This document shows positions 6,131-6,834 of a stretch of DNA of 6,834 bases, piece by piece. The stretch covers positions 1 through 6,834 of the forward strand of contig QNFD01000139.1 in assembly GCA_003645435.1 (NCBI GenBank), in the 5' to 3' direction. Both the position numbers and the translations under genes were made by a program. The stretch's first letter is position 1. Each line of letters begins with the position of its first letter. This stretch comes from Gammaproteobacteria bacterium. Its GTDB lineage: Bacteria > Pseudomonadota > Gammaproteobacteria > GCA-001735895. Under the pieces are notes generated by a model. It was not told the DNA's origin, ran no database searches, and saw nothing but the letters and a program-made list of their open reading frames with translations.

Positions 6131-6150
6131 TGCCAGAGCCACTCCTGGCA
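6131..6150. promoter_or_regulatory. Inverted repeat TGCCAG-N8-CTGGCA in the transporter leader
   Basis: A perfect 6-bp inverted repeat about 45 bp before the transporter ATG. With a single bulged base the stem extends through GAG/CTC around a 3-base loop. If transcription begins near 6224, this lies in the mRNA leader and would form a hairpin upstream of the ribosome site; alternatively it is a protein-binding dyad. Confidence 0.4.
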
Positions 6151-6230
6151 CTGCCCCTTAATAGTTTTTATCTTGCCAATAATTTCACTCACATGAAACT
6201 ATTGTACCTATGAGTTAAAAACTAAACCTA

Positions 6231-6259
6231 CTTATACCCCTAAAAGACTCTTCCCACAA
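6231..6259 (-). promoter_or_regulatory. Candidate sigma-70 promoter for the transporter unit
   Basis: On the reverse strand TTGTGG (6254-6259) and TATAAG (6231-6236) are separated by exactly 17 bp. The -10 matches five of six consensus bases; the -35 matches the key TTG. The predicted start of transcription near 6224 gives a leader of roughly 140 bases containing the hairpin at 6131-6150. Confidence 0.42.
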
Positions 6260-6295
6260 TAGTTTGCTAAATTTAATTGCGGTGGCAAATCTTCT

Positions 6296-6308
6296 GTATA
6301 CTGTATAC
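6296..6308. promoter_or_regulatory. GTATAC-T-GTATAC palindrome
   Basis: Two GTATAC units flank a single T, so the site is both a direct repeat and a 13-bp palindrome. It lies about 37 bp upstream of the candidate -35 box of the transporter promoter, a position suited to an activator or repressor. GTATAC-centred dyads are known among operators of FCD-type GntR regulators, but no regulator gene is in the window and this link is speculative. Confidence 0.38.
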
Positions 6309-6320
6309 CAAAAATACCTC

Positions 6321-6354
6321 GCGGAGAAACAGTTAATTAAATAAGGGGCTCCGC
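6321..6354. repeat. Inverted repeat GCGGAG / CTCCGC with TTAATTAA in the loop
   Basis: A 6-bp GC-rich stem (6321-6326 with 6349-6354) encloses a 22-base AT-rich loop holding the palindrome TTAATTAA (6333-6340). It starts about 50 bp after the stop of the 134-aa gene in the leftward direction, and a T run (complement of 6310-6314) follows a few bases later. It could be a poor terminator for that gene; the long loop makes this weak. Confidence 0.3.
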
Positions 6355-6402
6355 TTTCGAAATTAAACGACCCTGTTTTTTACATCTCAATCCTCTTGCG
6401 AC

Positions 6403-6807
6403 TTACGAAAATTTCTCGTAAGCATTACGCAGATCAACCAACGGATGGTTTTTCGCCATCTGAAACTTCACCAGTAACTCACGTGCAATCATGTCACGGT
6501 CCTGCTGATTATCAGGCAGTTCAATATTTTCAGGTATGGTCACCCAGCCATTGATGTTCCTGTCAAATACAGCCGGGTTGCCTTCTTCATAACCCATGTG
6601 GACATCTTCGAGCCAGTTCAGATCGCTCCAGCCCATTACTTCCATGTACTTGAGTAAAAATGGAGTGCACCGTTCCATGTCGGGTACCAGGTTTACATCG
6701 TAACGATACCCGATATGTTGACCGATGGTTTTCTCACGTTCCGAGTCGAGGCCATCGCCTTCAAGGAAATGATTGATATCTTGTTCAGCCCCAGTTTTGT
6801 TAGCCAT
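6403..6807 (-). CDS. Acidic soluble protein of unknown function (134 aa)
   Basis: I do not recognise this protein. It is soluble, with no signal peptide or membrane span, and strongly acidic (about 25 Asp/Glu against 13 Lys/Arg). Noticeable stretches are IGYRYDVNLVPDMERC (32-47), the tryptophan-rich MGWSDLNWLEDVHMGY (58-73) and NGWVTIPENIELPDN (86-100); a helical C-terminal part (RDMIARELLVKFQMAKNH) follows. There is one cysteine (47), so no metal-binding Cys cluster. The start is very well supported: AAGGAGGA (6815-6822) is a near-perfect ribosome site seven bases before the ATG, which predicts strong translation. The next leftward gene is the ammonium transporter, 316 bp away, with only a weak possible terminator between; its upstream neighbour is outside the window. 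A link with nitrogen metabolism cannot be claimed from position alone. Confidence 0.82.
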   Translation of the reverse strand: MANKTGAEQDINHFLEGDGLDSEREKTIGQHIGYRYDVNLVPDMERCTPFLLKYMEVMGWSDLNWLEDVHMGYEEGNPAVFDRNINGWVTIPENIELPDNQQDRDMIARELLVKFQMAKNHPLVDLRNAYEKFS

Positions 6808-6834
6808 ATCTACGTCCTCCTTAGAAACGCGTCA

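Larger units (their letters stand above)
6087..6402. other. Intergenic leader and control region of the ammonium transporter
   Basis: This AT-rich 316-bp gap lies between the 134-aa gene and the transporter, both leftward. It contains, in the direction of transcription, an inverted repeat with long loop (6354-6321), a 13-bp GTATAC palindrome (6308-6296), a candidate sigma-70 promoter (6259-6231) and a bulged hairpin (6150-6131). No open frame with a ribosome site was found. I looked for a sigma-54 site (TGGCAC-N5-TTGC), expected for nitrogen-regulated transporters, and saw no good match. Confidence 0.6.

Noticed and set aside
6120..6180. Sigma-54 promoter for the transporter
   Set aside because: Partial TGGCA strings occur, but none has the GC element at the required spacing; the best fit matches too few consensus bases.

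Overview
The window looks like chromosomal DNA of a Gram-negative proteobacterium, most likely a gammaproteobacterium of moderate GC. The evidence is a PEP-CTERM-type surface protein ending in VPVPGAVWLFGS, an outer-membrane-type lipoprotein of the DUF6279 family (which I associate with Gammaproteobacteria), signal-peptide proteins and strong Shine-Dalgarno sites. One gene, folD, reads more like the alphaproteobacterial form, so the class assignment is an inference. I see no mobile element, CRISPR array, tRNA or rRNA.

Left part (1-1232): the first 52 codons of a secreted, probably beta-barrel outer membrane protein run leftward off the window. A 393-bp divergent spacer separates it from a rightward PEP-CTERM protein gene (551-1180), which closes with a textbook rho-independent terminator. 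The spacer carries two similar CCCA/TGGG inverted repeats upstream of the PEP-CTERM gene.

Middle part (1233-3714): a rightward stand-alone FHA-domain protein (1291-1635), then a rightward DUF6279 lipoprotein with a GTG start (1803-2642). The lipoprotein gene converges, with only 28 bp between stop codons, on leftward folD (2671-3549), the one-carbon folate enzyme. Between the FHA and lipoprotein genes is a short spacer with a palindrome fused to a hairpin.

Right part (3715-6834): all genes are leftward. In transcription order they are an acidic 134-aa protein of unknown function (6807-6403), a 316-bp leader/promoter region, a divergent Amt-family ammonium transporter (6086-4674), an 82-aa single-span membrane protein 43 bp behind it (4630-4382), a strong terminator (4344-4315), and a single-span envelope protein of unknown function (4209-3715). 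The transporter and the 82-aa protein form a clear two-gene unit. No PII gene (glnK) lies beside the transporter, and the transporter departs from classical Amt proteins at several pore positions while keeping the twin histidines. This pair is the most interesting item in the window; nothing else points to a new multi-gene system.
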